Source of the DNA: Fonsecaea monophora | Taxonomy: Eukaryota; Ascomycota; Eurotiomycetes; Chaetothyriales; Herpotrichiellaceae | NCBI RefSeq assembly: GCF_001642475.1 | Contig: NW_019174071.1 | Coordinates: forward strand, 1 to 64,000 | Length of the DNA stretch: 64,000 bases | Reading direction: 5' to 3' | Shown here: positions 32,239 to 42,207 of the stretch, in pieces | How positions within the stretch are numbered: the stretch's first letter is position 1 | Layout of the letters: the number at the start of each line of letters is the position of its first letter | Notes under the pieces: generated by a model | Seen by the model: the letters and a program-made list of their open reading frames with translations, nothing else | What the model was told of the DNA's origin: nothing | The model's database searches: none | Translations under genes and position numbers: made by a program

Positions 32239-35200
32239 ATGGCAACAGTGCCAGAACAAGCGTCCTCCATGTGGGAGTTCTTGAAACTCGCCATGGCCGA
32301 AGATAGCACCTGGGAGGACTACGGTCTGGTGGTGACCAGACTGTGCATATTCTACTTCATCTACCATCTCGCACGCCATCAAATCCTCTCTGCCATCTAT
32401 GAGGCAGCAGAAAACCCGGAGGCTGGCCTCCCACAACTCCAACAAGCGATGTCACGATATTTGAAGGACATCATGAAGACCCTTCACGCGGGTGCACTGT
32501 TGCTACTCATGGCACACGTGCTAGGAATACCCGGAACCACCATCGTTTGTTACATCCTCATCACCTTCTTCTTCCTCCAAGAGGGGCGTGGCGCCATTAC
32601 GACAATTTACCGCCTCGTCACCCCCTTCATGTCAAGGTGCACGCAAAAGTGCAAGGACTCTTTCGACCTCGTCGCCATCGCCTTTGGCATGGTTTTGGTC
32701 GCCTGGAAACTTTGCAGCACCACATGGCACCTCCTTTGCTCTCTCAAATCTCTCTGCGCCAAGATCGTCAACTGGCCACACTGGAGTACACTCAAGAATG
32801 CCTGGGACTCAATGAGTCGACCCGTCTTGAGGTGTCTCCAAAAGCGCAAACAATTCGTCGCCGCCCTCGACAATTCAACCTCGGAACTTCTGTTCCGCCT
32901 GAGGGGCGGCCGCGAAGCCCTCAGGGCGGCGTTGCTGGACAACGCTCAGCTCCGTGAGGCAAATGCGCGGCTCGCAGCAGAGATTGCGCGCCTTCGGTCC
33001 CAAGCGGAGCCCAAAGACAAGCGAGGGATCTGGATCCGTGAGCGGGGGCTCTCTGGAGAGCAACCGCACTGGTTCCAACTCGAGCTTGTCCGCAAGCTAC
33101 GTCAGGACTGTCGGGCAGCGCACAAGGAGAGCCAGCGATGGCGGGAGGCGTTTGAGGAGCGCCAGGGCCGCATCGCTGAGCTTGAGGCCTGCGACGGGGA
33201 CGCTGATGCGCACGTCGAGGCTGCCACCGCTCGTAGAGATGGGCGGGTCCGAGCCTTAGAGGCCGAGAAGACGGCCGTTGTCGCTTCGGCGACTTCGAAA
33301 GTCAATGCCATGACGACAGCTCTTGAAGCTGAGAAGGCCGAGTCTCACAAACTCAGGTCTTCTCTGAAGGCTCAAGAAGCCAAGTCTGGCGATCTCGAGT
33401 CTCGCCTTGGATCTGAGAAGCTGGCTTCTCAGAGACTTGGTGAGGAGGTTGCTGTGCTTCGGCGTGAGAGGGACGCCGAGTCAGCCCTCCTCGAGAAGGT
33501 GAGGATGGAGGCAGCCCAGGCCGAACGGGCAGCAGCGGACCAGGTTCGCGGACAGAAGGACGCTGAGATCAGCGTCTTGAAGGCACAGCTTGCGGAGGCC
33601 CAGGTCTTCGCCGCGGTTGTTGTGGTGGACACCGCAGAGATTGGTGTTCAGACCGATGTTACTGCGGAGGCATCTCCGGTGATCCCACCGGTTGATGTCA
33701 ATGAAGCAGGCACTCAAACCGAGTGCATCGGTCTGGACATCCAATCTCAGCAAGCCGCGTCTGCGAACTTGGAGATCGAGCTGCTCTCAAGCAAGGAGGC
33801 GCTTGGAGAGAAGGAGAAGGAGCTGGCAGCGTACCAGCAAGCATGGAAGAAGACCTCGGACGACCTCGTCAGCTGCAATGGGGACCTACAGAAGGCCCTA
33901 AAGGAGGCAAACGAGCTGCGCTCCTGGAACACCAAAGGCGGCCAAGAACTGGAACAGCGCAAGCGGGACGTGGAGCATCTCAGACAACTCATCAGCTACC
34001 GAGAACAGGAGGCAGCAAATCTCCAAGAGCAGCTGAAGCAGTGCAAAGAGAGCGCCGAGCAACAAAAGCCAGTCGCGGAAGAGGTGAAATACTGGAGAGG
34101 ACGGACAGAAGCACTCTCGACTGACATGGCAAAACTGCGTTCCGAGAACTTAGACACCAAGGCGAAACTTGCAGAAACCCAGCAGAAGTTCGAGAACGGC
34201 GCAAAGCAGTATTATGCACTCCGACACGAGACGAAGCAACAGTTGGACACGAAAGAGAAATCGTACAAAGAACTCGAAAAGCAATTGAAAGCTGAGCTCC
34301 AGATGCGTGACAGAGATGTCCAAGTCCTCATGCAAAACAGCCAAGTTGAAAGCTTGCAGAAACAGGTCATGTCCAAAGACGACGAAATTCGCGACTTGAG
34401 ACGAGAAATTGACCAGCACAAGTTGAATTCCGAAGTTGCAGTCAGTACACCAAGATCAGACCGCATGGGGTCCTCACCCTTCCCTACACCGACCAAGACT
34501 CCCGTCACCAAGATACTCGAGAACAAGGTCCGCGAACATGCAGAAGACATGAAGAAGCACGCAATCGAAAAGCAGCAGCTTGAAACCAGAATTGCAGCGC
34601 AAGCGCAGGATCTCCAGAATCTGTGGGATACCAAGGAACAGCTCGAGCAAGAAAAGCTCAGATTAGAGGCGGAGAACAAGAAGCTTCAAGATCAAATGAC
34701 AGACGAAGCCATGGACGTTGCTTTTGCCAAAGAATTCTTCGAAGAAGACAAAGAAGACATTAAACAAGCCCAAGAAGCGGCTGAAAATTGGAAGACGCAG
34801 CTCGATGAAGCTCAGGCGTCGGTCCAGAACATGCAACTCGACTTGCAGTTCAAGGAAGGTCAAGTGGACGCAGCACGCATGCAAGCAGATCTGTACAAGA
34901 AACAAGCCCAAGATCTCGAAGTCCAACAAGAACCGAGAGCCCAGATCGGTAACCCACCGACGCTCCTACCAAGACCTCAGAAACGCATTGCCAGCTCAGA
35001 CATTCAGGACGGAAAACCGATCCAGGACACAAAGAAGATTTTGACCAACCGTCACTATCAAGGTGTTCTACCGTCAACAAGACTGCAGCAAGCTCACATG
35101 ACTCAAGCTCAGCAAGGGCAAGCACCTCGGGCACCACAAGCGCAGGTGTTTCAACACCTTCAAGCGCAGATAGTCCATCCTCCACAAGCACAAGCAAACC

Positions 35201-35274
35201 AGGCCGTAACATCGGCAACTGAGCAAGCTGAGGAAAATGCGGACGACTCATCAATCATCTCAGAGGAGGAATAA
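32239..35274 (+). CDS. Membrane-anchored long coiled-coil protein of unknown function
   Basis: Single exon, 1,011 residues, no domain I recognise. The N-terminal ~190 residues hold three hydrophobic stretches (about 28-46, 82-117 and 145-160), so the protein is probably anchored in a membrane. From ~230 to ~900 it is almost continuous coiled coil, rich in Glu, Lys, Gln and Ala, with repeats around ALEAEK. The coil is broken near residues 455-500 by a Val/Pro/Thr-rich segment carrying two short motifs, EIGVQTD (~469) and EAGTQTE (~491). Both look like LC8 dynein-light-chain docking sites. A second break near 735 contains SPFPTPTKTPV, with proline-directed phosphorylation sites. The tail is Gln/Pro/Ala-rich and ends DDSSIISEEE. 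The layout suggests an organelle tether or golgin-like protein. The function is not known. Confidence 0.85.
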   Translation: MATVPEQASSMWEFLKLAMAEDSTWEDYGLVVTRLCIFYFIYHLARHQILSAIYEAAENPEAGLPQLQQAMSRYLKDIMKTLHAGALLLLMAHVLGIPGTTIVCYILITFFFLQEGRGAITTIYRLVTPFMSRCTQKCKDSFDLVAIAFGMVLVAWKLCSTTWHLLCSLKSLCAKIVNWPHWSTLKNAWDSMSRPVLRCLQKRKQFVAALDNSTSELLFRLRGGREALRAALLDNAQLREANARLAAEIARLRSQAEPKDKRGIWIRERGLSGEQPHWFQLELVRKLRQDCRAAHKESQRWREAFEERQGRIAELEACDGDADAHVEAATARRDGRVRALEAEKTAVVASATSKVNAMTTALEAEKAESHKLRSSLKAQEAKSGDLESRLGSEKLASQRLGEEVAVLRRERDAESALLEKVRMEAAQAERAAADQVRGQKDAEISVLKAQLAEAQVFAAVVVVDTAEIGVQTDVTAEASPVIPPVDVNEAGTQTECIGLDIQSQQAASANLEIELLSSKEALGEKEKELAAYQQAWKKTSDDLVSCNGDLQKALKEANELRSWNTKGGQELEQRKRDVEHLRQLISYREQEAANLQEQLKQCKESAEQQKPVAEEVKYWRGRTEALSTDMAKLRSENLDTKAKLAETQQKFENGAKQYYALRHETKQQLDTKEKSYKELEKQLKAELQMRDRDVQVLMQNSQVESLQKQVMSKDDEIRDLRREIDQHKLNSEVAVSTPRSDRMGSSPFPTPTKTPVTKILENKVREHAEDMKKHAIEKQQLETRIAAQAQDLQNLWDTKEQLEQEKLRLEAENKKLQDQMTDEAMDVAFAKEFFEEDKEDIKQAQEAAENWKTQLDEAQASVQNMQLDLQFKEGQVDAARMQADLYKKQAQDLEVQQEPRAQIGNPPTLLPRPQKRIASSDIQDGKPIQDTKKILTNRHYQGVLPSTRLQQAHMTQAQQGQAPRAPQAQVFQHLQAQIVHPPQAQANQAVTSATEQAEENADDSSIISEEE

Positions 35275-35735
35275 GGAGGGACGTACAACAGATGTACATG
35301 GAAGAGTCAGGACGGACTCGGTGGAGGAAAGAGGGAGGAACAACAGATTAATCCCACAGGCTGGCCCTGGTGAGGAGAGAAAGGTGCATCGTCCAAAGGA
35401 CGAGGTGCATTGCTGTACACAAAGAGTCAGGACGGACTCGGTGGAGGAAAACGTACGCACTACCATGTACCAGGTATCAGGAAAGCACAACAGAGCACAG
35501 CACAGCAGAGAGACACAAATCGTCTCCGTGGATGAATGAAATGTGCATTACATAGGTTCTCAAAAGATGGAACCAGATCGAGATATACCTCGATCGATAC
35601 CCAAGAGAGCTAGACGTTCAGAGAAGAAACATGAAAAAGATTCTCAACATTGATCGTCGTGACCAAGTTTTCCACTTTTTCGTTTCATTCCGATCCCTAC
35701 CACTCCCACTCCCACTCCCAGGTTATTTCTACTGT
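35275..35735. other. Convergent intergenic region with direct repeats
   Basis: Between the coiled-coil gene and the GH15 gene. It contains the 29-nt direct repeats listed separately and a short CCACTC array (35700-35719). The 100-codon frame through the repeats (35237-35539) overlaps the end of the coiled-coil gene in another frame and looks fortuitous. Confidence 0.55.
35302..35450. repeat. Two 29-nt perfect direct repeats, 120 bp apart
   Basis: Positions 35302-35330 and 35422-35450 are identical, beginning AAGAGTCAGGACGGACTCGG. A small hairpin TCGTCC-AAA-GGACGA lies between them. They lie just past the stop of the coiled-coil gene, in its 3' UTR or downstream. Function unknown. Confidence 0.85.
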
Positions 35736-37959
35736 CTACTTCCCAAACCCGCCCTCAAAATCGCCCCTGGTGACCCGCTCCAGATTGATCGCGGCAGAGA
35801 CATACGCCAAATGACTAAATGCCTGCGGCGTGTTGCCCAGCTGTTCACCCGAGAGGGCGATTTCTTCGCTCAACATGCCTGGAAGGAGAACAAACAGACA
35901 CGACGTTGTTAGCAGCTGAGTAACTCACCCAAAGCCACAAGGAAAATATGAGTCAAAGGGTGGAAAACACTTACCGACGTGGTTGCGAAAGTTTGTGACA
36001 GTCTCAAACATGGTCTGCGCACGCTCCAGGTACTTGGAGTCGTATTTGGCGGCGCGGATGAGGGATTCGATCAGCCACAAAGTGCACATGACGAAGGTGC
36101 CTTCGCGGCCGCCCACGCCTGTCAGAACAGCCAAGGTCAGTATTGGAAAGGCCACAGTGTGGTTGATAGAATAGCAGGGGACACAACTGTGCAAGAAAGA
36201 AAAAGAAGAGGATCCACTCACCGTCATCAGTCTGCTCGTGATCATACCGAAACACGAACCCGGCACTTGTCAGTCCCCCCTTCTCTGGCGTCCGCAAGAT
36301 CCGATCCAACGTGCCGACAAACTGGGGGTCATTCGGACTCATGAAGAAGACCAGTGGCGCAATCAACACGGCCGAGTCCAGTGTCTTGTTCGACTCGTAG
36401 CTCTGCACGAAGCAGTTCATGTCGTAGTTGAACCCCTTCTGCATCACTTGCTCGTAGATGGTGTCTCTGGTCTCGAGCCACTTGTTGCGATTCGGACAGG
36501 GGAAGTTCCTCTTCTCGGAGAGGCGGAGGGCGCGGTCCACGGCGACCCACAGTAGGATTTTCGAGTAGGTAAAGTGCTGTTTGCGGCCGCGGACTTCCCA
36601 GATGGACATGTCTGGCTCGTTCCAGATCTCGCACACAAAGTCGGTCAAGTAGCGGATGTCGAGCCACTGGGCGTACGAAATCGGCTTGCCGTGCTTGTTG
36701 AACAGGTAGATCGAGTCCATGAGTTCGCCGTAGATGTCGAGCTGGACATGGTCGGTGGCGGCATTGCCAATGCGGACGGGCACACTGTCTTGATACCCAC
36801 CGAGATGATCGAGGGTGAGTTCTGGCAGGCTCGTGGAGCCGTCGATGCCAAACATTAGAGGGAGATGGTGTCTCTCCCCTTTGGATGCTTCGGCTTTCTT
36901 ACGCCATTCCGCAATGCGAGCGAAGATGAAGTTGATATAGGCTTCGGCTTCGGCGGGAAAGCCCATTTTGAGGAACACGTAGACGGTGAAGCTGGCATCG
37001 CGGACCCACGAATAGCGGTAGTCCCAATTCCGCGGTCCACCGATGGCCTCGGGCAGGGAGAAGGTCGGTGCCGCGACAATCGCACCCGTGGGGTCATAGG
37101 TCAGCAGTTTCAGGATGAGCATGCTCCGTTCGACTTCTTGCTGAAAGCGGCCGCGGTAAAGGCACGCACGCACCCAGCTTGTCCAGAACCTGTAGGCATC
37201 GTTTTCGAGGTTCATTATAAGGTCCTTTGTGAGATGGGGTGCGACGTGGCGATTGCACATAATCATGAAGATCTGCTGCCCTTCTTGCAGGTCGAATCGG
37301 GCGCGCGACAATGGAGATTTGCTGTTACTGGCGGCAGTTTCGCCGGGCTTGACGTGCTGGAACATCTTGGGTGGTGAGCTCACCGGCCGGTCGTGGGTGC
37401 AGAAGCTGGCGTGAAATTCTGGAATGTCGGCAGATCCAACCTTGTCCTTGTTGTTGGGAGTCCAAGTTAGAGTCTGGTGATAGGTGCCCTCCTCGCTCTG
37501 GACTTCGGAGATTTTCATAAAGCCTTGATCTCGTGCATAGTCTGGGCGAGGACACAGTTCGATGTAGATGGACATCTTCCCCCGAACACACTCCACCTTT
37601 CGCACCAAGGTCGAACCGCTCCATTTCTCTCGCAGCACTTTGTTATGCTTTGAAACCGCGAAGAAGTCGGTAAGATTGACCACCCCGTCTTCGTCTATCC
37701 ATTTCGTTTGGAGAAGGTTGGAAGATGCTCGATAGTTTTGTTTGCACACAGAGCTGCTCTGTGGGCTGATCTTCCAATGCCCTCCCGCGCCTTCAGTTGT
37801 GTCCAGAACATTTGCAAAGATAGACGGCGAGTCGAAGTGAGGCCAGCACATGAAATCAATGCTTCCATTCTTTCCGACCAAGGCACAGGTTCGCATATCA
37901 CCGATGAGGCCATAGTCCTCGATCTGGAGGGGTTTCGCTTGTCGCGCCAATTCACCCAT
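35736..37959 (-). CDS. GH15 family glycoside hydrolase, intracellular glucoamylase/trehalase-like
   Basis: Exons 37959-36222, 36118-35975 and 35878-35736 encode 674 residues; introns are 103 and 96 nt. There is no signal peptide. The N-terminal domain carries IEDYGLIGDMRTCALVGKNGSIDF, matching the trehalase-like N-domain found with many bacterial GH15 enzymes. The (alpha/alpha)6 barrel follows: RNWDYRYSWVRDASFTVY, the glutamate-bearing EIWNEPDMSIWEVRG (~442-456), and the C-terminal EEIALSGEQLGNTPQAFSHLA spread over the last two exons. Secreted fungal glucoamylases have a different layout and a starch-binding domain, so this belongs to the bacterial-type branch. The likely substrate is trehalose or a malto-oligosaccharide inside the cell. 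The two small 3' exons are required: unspliced reading ends before the last helices. Confidence 0.92.
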
Positions 37960-38696
37960 GATGAATGCAGATGAGCCTTAGTATCTGGGGGGAAAATATG
38001 GCAGAGCAAGGAGGGATGTTCCAGGCCGCTGAATTAAAGACAAGAATCTGGGGAAGAGTTTCAAGTCGAAGGTTTCAGCATGGCATCACGGGGACATACC
38101 AAAAGAGACAAATACGGATGACTAAGGAAGGGGGAGGCAGACTTGGGAGACGTTGAAGCCCAGAACCAAGAATTGGGTGTCTGCTATTTGCCTGATTCAT
38201 CAACTCGATACTTGTCGACCACTGACCGGTCACTAGTGTTACTCACACGCAAGATGAAGTAATCTATCCAACTTGGAGCTGCTTGTGGAGTAGTGGGAGC
38301 TGGTGCGAGTCTAGAGGCAGTTGTGCAGAGCCTCGGATAAATTGTTCCGGCACTAAAAGTCGATCTCGTCACGTGCTAGCTCAAACGGCTCTATTATTAC
38401 CATGTTGGGCAATTTGACTCGCTGACACCAAGATCTCCCTCTCACCCCTGGTCACCCCCTGTTTCTCAATCAAGGGCAACGCTCATTCATCGCAAACCGT
38501 CATCTCGGATCTGCCCATATCCGCTACACGTTTGCGCCGTTGTCATCTTATCTACTCTCCTCTTACTTTGGATCTCAGACCACCACTCAGCCATACATAC
38601 CATCGCCGTTTCCGTCGCATGTCCTCTTTCCAATGACTTTGCAGTAGTCGCCCCTTTCCACGTGCTCACCTCCGTTTCATCTTTCGTATCCTGTCC
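37960..38696. other. Divergent promoter region
   Basis: 737 bp between the starts of the GH15 gene and the SLC35-type gene. A 10-bp palindrome TGACCGGTCA lies at about 38222-38231. No gene seen. Confidence 0.5.
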
Positions 38697-40331
38697 ATGG
38701 AGACCACATCCTACGGTGACCACGATTCAAGACCTTCCACCGTTCCGCCGACGACTCCTGCGGACAGGGACCCTCTATTCATCAACCCTCGTCGTAAGTA
38801 CAAACGGCGAGGTACTGGCTCCATCTCCGACACGAAAAGCGAAGGCTCAGAAGATGAGGCAGGTTCCTCCATGTCAGAATCAGAAGAACACGAACTAGGG
38901 CTATTGGACTCGGATGTCGATGTTGATGATGACGGAGAAAGCGGTCTGAACAAACATGAAAGGGGTAAATACAACAAAAGAAAGAGGCGGCGGCAAGGGC
39001 TCGATGCCAGAATCGCGGGCACCACAGGTATATCCAAAGACGAGGCGCGCGAGGCAGACAAGAATGTCGTCCGCAACCTGGTCATCAATGGCGTCTTCAT
39101 TCTCCTGTGGTATTTCTTCTCTCTGGCCATATCCATTGTGAGTCTCTCTCGAAGCATCGGTATCTGGAAGTGGCTGACCAGCGAACAGTACAATAAGATG
39201 ATGTTCTCGTCCGACCATCTCGATTTCCACTTTCCGCTCTTCGCAACCTCGTTACACATGGTTGTGCAGTTCATCCTAGCCTCTTCTGTCCTTCTGATAT
39301 TCCCTTCGCTACGGCCATCTCGACCCCACTCGCCAGCATTCGGGGACGAAACACAACCCTCCAAACCACTGATCACCCCTCTGTTCTATATCACCCGACT
39401 GGTGCCCACGGGAACGACGACGTCTCTCGACATCGGCCTAGGCAACACCTCTCTTCGCTTCATCACCTTAACATTCTACACCATGTGTAAATCCTCCGTC
39501 TTAATCTTTGTCCTTGTGTTCGCGTTCCTCTTCCGCCTGGAAAAGCCGTCCCTCAAACTCATCCTCATTATTCTCGCCATGACCTTTGGCGTTCTCATGA
39601 TGGTCGCCGGTGAAACAGCCTTTCATGCTCTTGGCTTCGCGTTAGCCATGTCGGCGTCCTTTTTTTCCGGCTTCCGGTGGGCCCTGACCCAGATCCTACT
39701 CCTCCGCCATCCTGCAACCTCCAATCCATTCGCCACGATGTTTTTCATCGCTCCTATCATGTTTGTCACGCTGTTCTTCATCGCATGCGTCTCTGAAACT
39801 CCATCCGCAGTCATCACGGGTATCATTCTCCTGGTTAGGGAACATGGGATCGTCAAAGCCCTGCTTCTTCTGGTGGTTCCGGGATGCATCGCCTTCTGCA
39901 TGATTGCGAGTGAGTTCACATTACTCCAGCGCACCAGTGTCGTTACTCTCAGTATATGCGGCATCTTCAAAGAGGTGGTCACCATCAGCGCCGCAGGAAT
40001 TATTTTCCATGACGAGCTGTCGATGGTTAACATTTCCGGGTTGATCATCACCATTGTCAGCATTGCCAGTTATAACTACTTGAAGATTGTCAAAATGAGA
40101 GAAGAAGCGAGGGAAAAATTGAAGAAGAAGGACGAGCAGCTGTATCGCGAGTTGGATGACGAAGACGAAGATGAGTTGGGCAATACCGCAGCAGCCGATT
40201 TTGCTCAACTCGATGACAACACGAGTGCAGCGCGCAACCCAACTACCAGTTCCGGCTCGGGTTCGAGAGCAGAACCTTCACCGAACAATGTACCAATCGC
40301 CTCGGCGAAGAGAAAGGAAAATATAGAATAG
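38697..40331 (+). CDS. SLC35C2/TPT-type nucleotide-sugar transporter
   Basis: Exons 38697-39137 and 39189-40331 encode 527 residues. The intron (39138-39188) is 51 nt, a multiple of three, and has no stop, so it is invisible in a plain frame. Splicing joins LAISI to YNKMMFSSDHLDFHFPLF, the canonical ISxYNKWMF block of the family, whereas retention would insert 17 residues into it. The ~130-residue N-terminus is acidic and Ser-rich. Ten hydrophobic segments follow, with PTGTTTSLDIGLGNTSL and FTLLQRTSVVTLSICGIFKEV as triose-phosphate-translocator family marks. The tail is acidic. Members of the SLC35C2 group sit in Golgi or ER membranes; the substrate is unknown, with GDP-fucose suggested for the mammalian protein. 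Family assignment firm. Confidence 0.92.
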   Translation: METTSYGDHDSRPSTVPPTTPADRDPLFINPRRKYKRRGTGSISDTKSEGSEDEAGSSMSESEEHELGLLDSDVDVDDDGESGLNKHERGKYNKRKRRRQGLDARIAGTTGISKDEAREADKNVVRNLVINGVFILLWYFFSLAISIVSLSRSIGIWKWLTSEQYNKMMFSSDHLDFHFPLFATSLHMVVQFILASSVLLIFPSLRPSRPHSPAFGDETQPSKPLITPLFYITRLVPTGTTTSLDIGLGNTSLRFITLTFYTMCKSSVLIFVLVFAFLFRLEKPSLKLILIILAMTFGVLMMVAGETAFHALGFALAMSASFFSGFRWALTQILLLRHPATSNPFATMFFIAPIMFVTLFFIACVSETPSAVITGIILLVREHGIVKALLLLVVPGCIAFCMIASEFTLLQRTSVVTLSICGIFKEVVTISAAGIIFHDELSMVNISGLIITIVSIASYNYLKIVKMREEAREKLKKKDEQLYRELDDEDEDELGNTAAADFAQLDDNTSAARNPTTSSGSGSRAEPSPNNVPIASAKRKENIE

Positions 40332-40990
40332 ATATCTTTTCGCGTGAGCTGGGTTATTGGATGGTCTGCCTATGACAAAAGACCAATAATGAGAATTACA
40401 CTTCACCTTAAACTTTTTGCCGTCATCAAACTGTAGTTTCCGCCATTCAATGGACATTGATTTCAATCTGGAGATATCGCCCTTCGAGCCGAGTCCTCCA
40501 CGGAAGCGTAGAACTGTTCTGTAACCCTAAGTCAGTTACTCTGCCCCATTAGCGAAGACTCTGCTGAGGGTGTTGTTGTGTTTGTTGTTGATCAATCAAT
40601 CCTTGGAATCCTGGATTGATTGTTCTGGGTTCCAGACAGGTAGACAGACGCAATTGCTGAAACCCCGGGAGGACATGTTGCGATATTGATCTTGCACTAA
40701 TGTTCATGTTCATTCCTTTTTGTCGTAAACAAACAGCATCAGAACCCAGAATACCAACTACGCAGATACCAGGAGATGCGGAAGCTAAATGTGAAGATGT
40801 TGTCAAAATAAAAAGGGAAAATAGTGGTACATCCATGCCATGGCTCAAGTGTCCTTGACGGCGCCCGTATCGTTGCTCAATCAGAAGTATTTGACAACCT
40901 TAACCCCACGTCGCCCCCAAATACCTCAACACCTGCTGATACACCACAATGACACCGTGGTAGTCAGACTCCACGCTCCAAAGTCCCTTC
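40332..40990. other. Convergent intergenic region
   Basis: Between the 3' ends of the SLC35-type gene and the secreted orphan. Low-complexity TGTTGTTGTG at about 40568-40590. No gene seen. Confidence 0.55.
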
Positions 40991-42207
40991 CTAGGACGGG
41001 CAGAAACTAGCAGGGACGCCGCAGTTCGCGCCGATGAGGCTTGTACCGCAGGCCACAACCGTCACAGTCACGGTGAAAACCTCGTCACCAGCATCATTCT
41101 GTTGAGCTGTTAGCTTTGCTGAAGCCGCGTCCAGCGCCGATATCTGAGACTGCACAATCGATATGAGGGCGTCAATTTGATCTTTCTCTTGAGAACACGA
41201 TGCAGCATTGTTCGTGTTGCCTGTCACCTGGGCTCCTACTACGGCTTGAACGACACCTCCGACGACAGCTGGAGCCAGTCCAGCAACAGTATCTGCAATT
41301 CGAAACGTCAGAAGCACGTCTCTTTATCATGGTTACTGTATTTCACTCACCAACCGCGACTTGATGGAAGAATGGGGCTTTTAAGAAGTCGAAGACTTTC
41401 TGCCCACCGGCTTGCGCTGCAGTCTTTACCACGTTGGCATACGGGGTAAGGGCGTCCCTTATTTTCACTGCGTCTTGTTCCGCAGCTGAGATGCATGCGG
41501 TAAATATATCGCACAAAGACGAAACCAAGTCTCGTTGGTCAATTTCTCGTTCTGTGATATTTCTGATAAAGTCTTGAAGGACCAGCTCATTGTCATTCAT
41601 GATATGGACCGTATCATCCCACTCATCAGGTAGTATGCCTATGTAGGCATTCGCATATATCTGATGCAATTTGTAACTGACGCCATCAAACGACAGATCC
41701 ATTCCATGGTAAATCGTTGGGTTTGGAGGGACCTTCGGGGCGGTAGAGGCCAGCGAGAAAGGATACCGACGATCGATAGGAGAACGACGCTTGGACGCTG
41801 AATTCGAGGCTGATGGATTGCTTGGGATGACCTGGAATGACTTGTATGCCCCAATGACGCCTTGGTCAACGGTGAGACATCCTCCATTGGCCTGGCTGAC
41901 TTCAGTTCCTGGTACACAGTTGTCCGAGTTATAGAATTGCACGGTGGTAGAATCATCAACTGATCCAGTAGATTCGACAACGACTCCCTCAGCTAGACCG
42001 CTAAAATATGTTAGGTTTCAACGCACAACTGTGATCCTGTAGTGATGCCTACGCGTATTCCTGCCGGCAACCCTGGCCTTCTCCTCCGACCCATGTTCCG
42101 AGGAACTCGCCAGCGCAATTGGTGTTCTTGTAAAAGGAAACCTTGAAGGCTTCGACGTTGGAAATCAGACAGATGAAAAGAGCTAGAAGTTCGACGCAGT
42201 TTTTCAT
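40991..42207 (-). CDS. Secreted cysteine-containing orphan protein
   Basis: Exons 42207-42053, 42000-41351 and 41292-40991 encode 368 residues; introns are 52 and 58 nt. The first exon encodes a clear signal peptide (MKNCVELLALFICLISNVEA). The mature N-terminus contains two similar segments, FKVSFYKNTNCAGEF..GEGQGC and VQFYNSDNCVPGTEV..NGGC, suggesting a duplicated small beta-fold reminiscent of fungal beta/gamma-crystallin-like secreted proteins. A dibasic KRRSPIDRRYPF may be a processing site near residue 125. The middle is helical, and the C-terminus is Ala/Val-rich and ends in a Cys-containing strand (CGVPASFCPS). I do not recognise the family. Gene model confidence is good because all three exons join in frame with canonical sites. 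Confidence 0.75.

Noticed and set aside
35237..35539. 100-codon frame containing two copies of a VRTDSVEE segment
   Set aside because: The protein repeat is simply the translated 29-nt DNA repeat; the frame overlaps the end of a well-supported gene.
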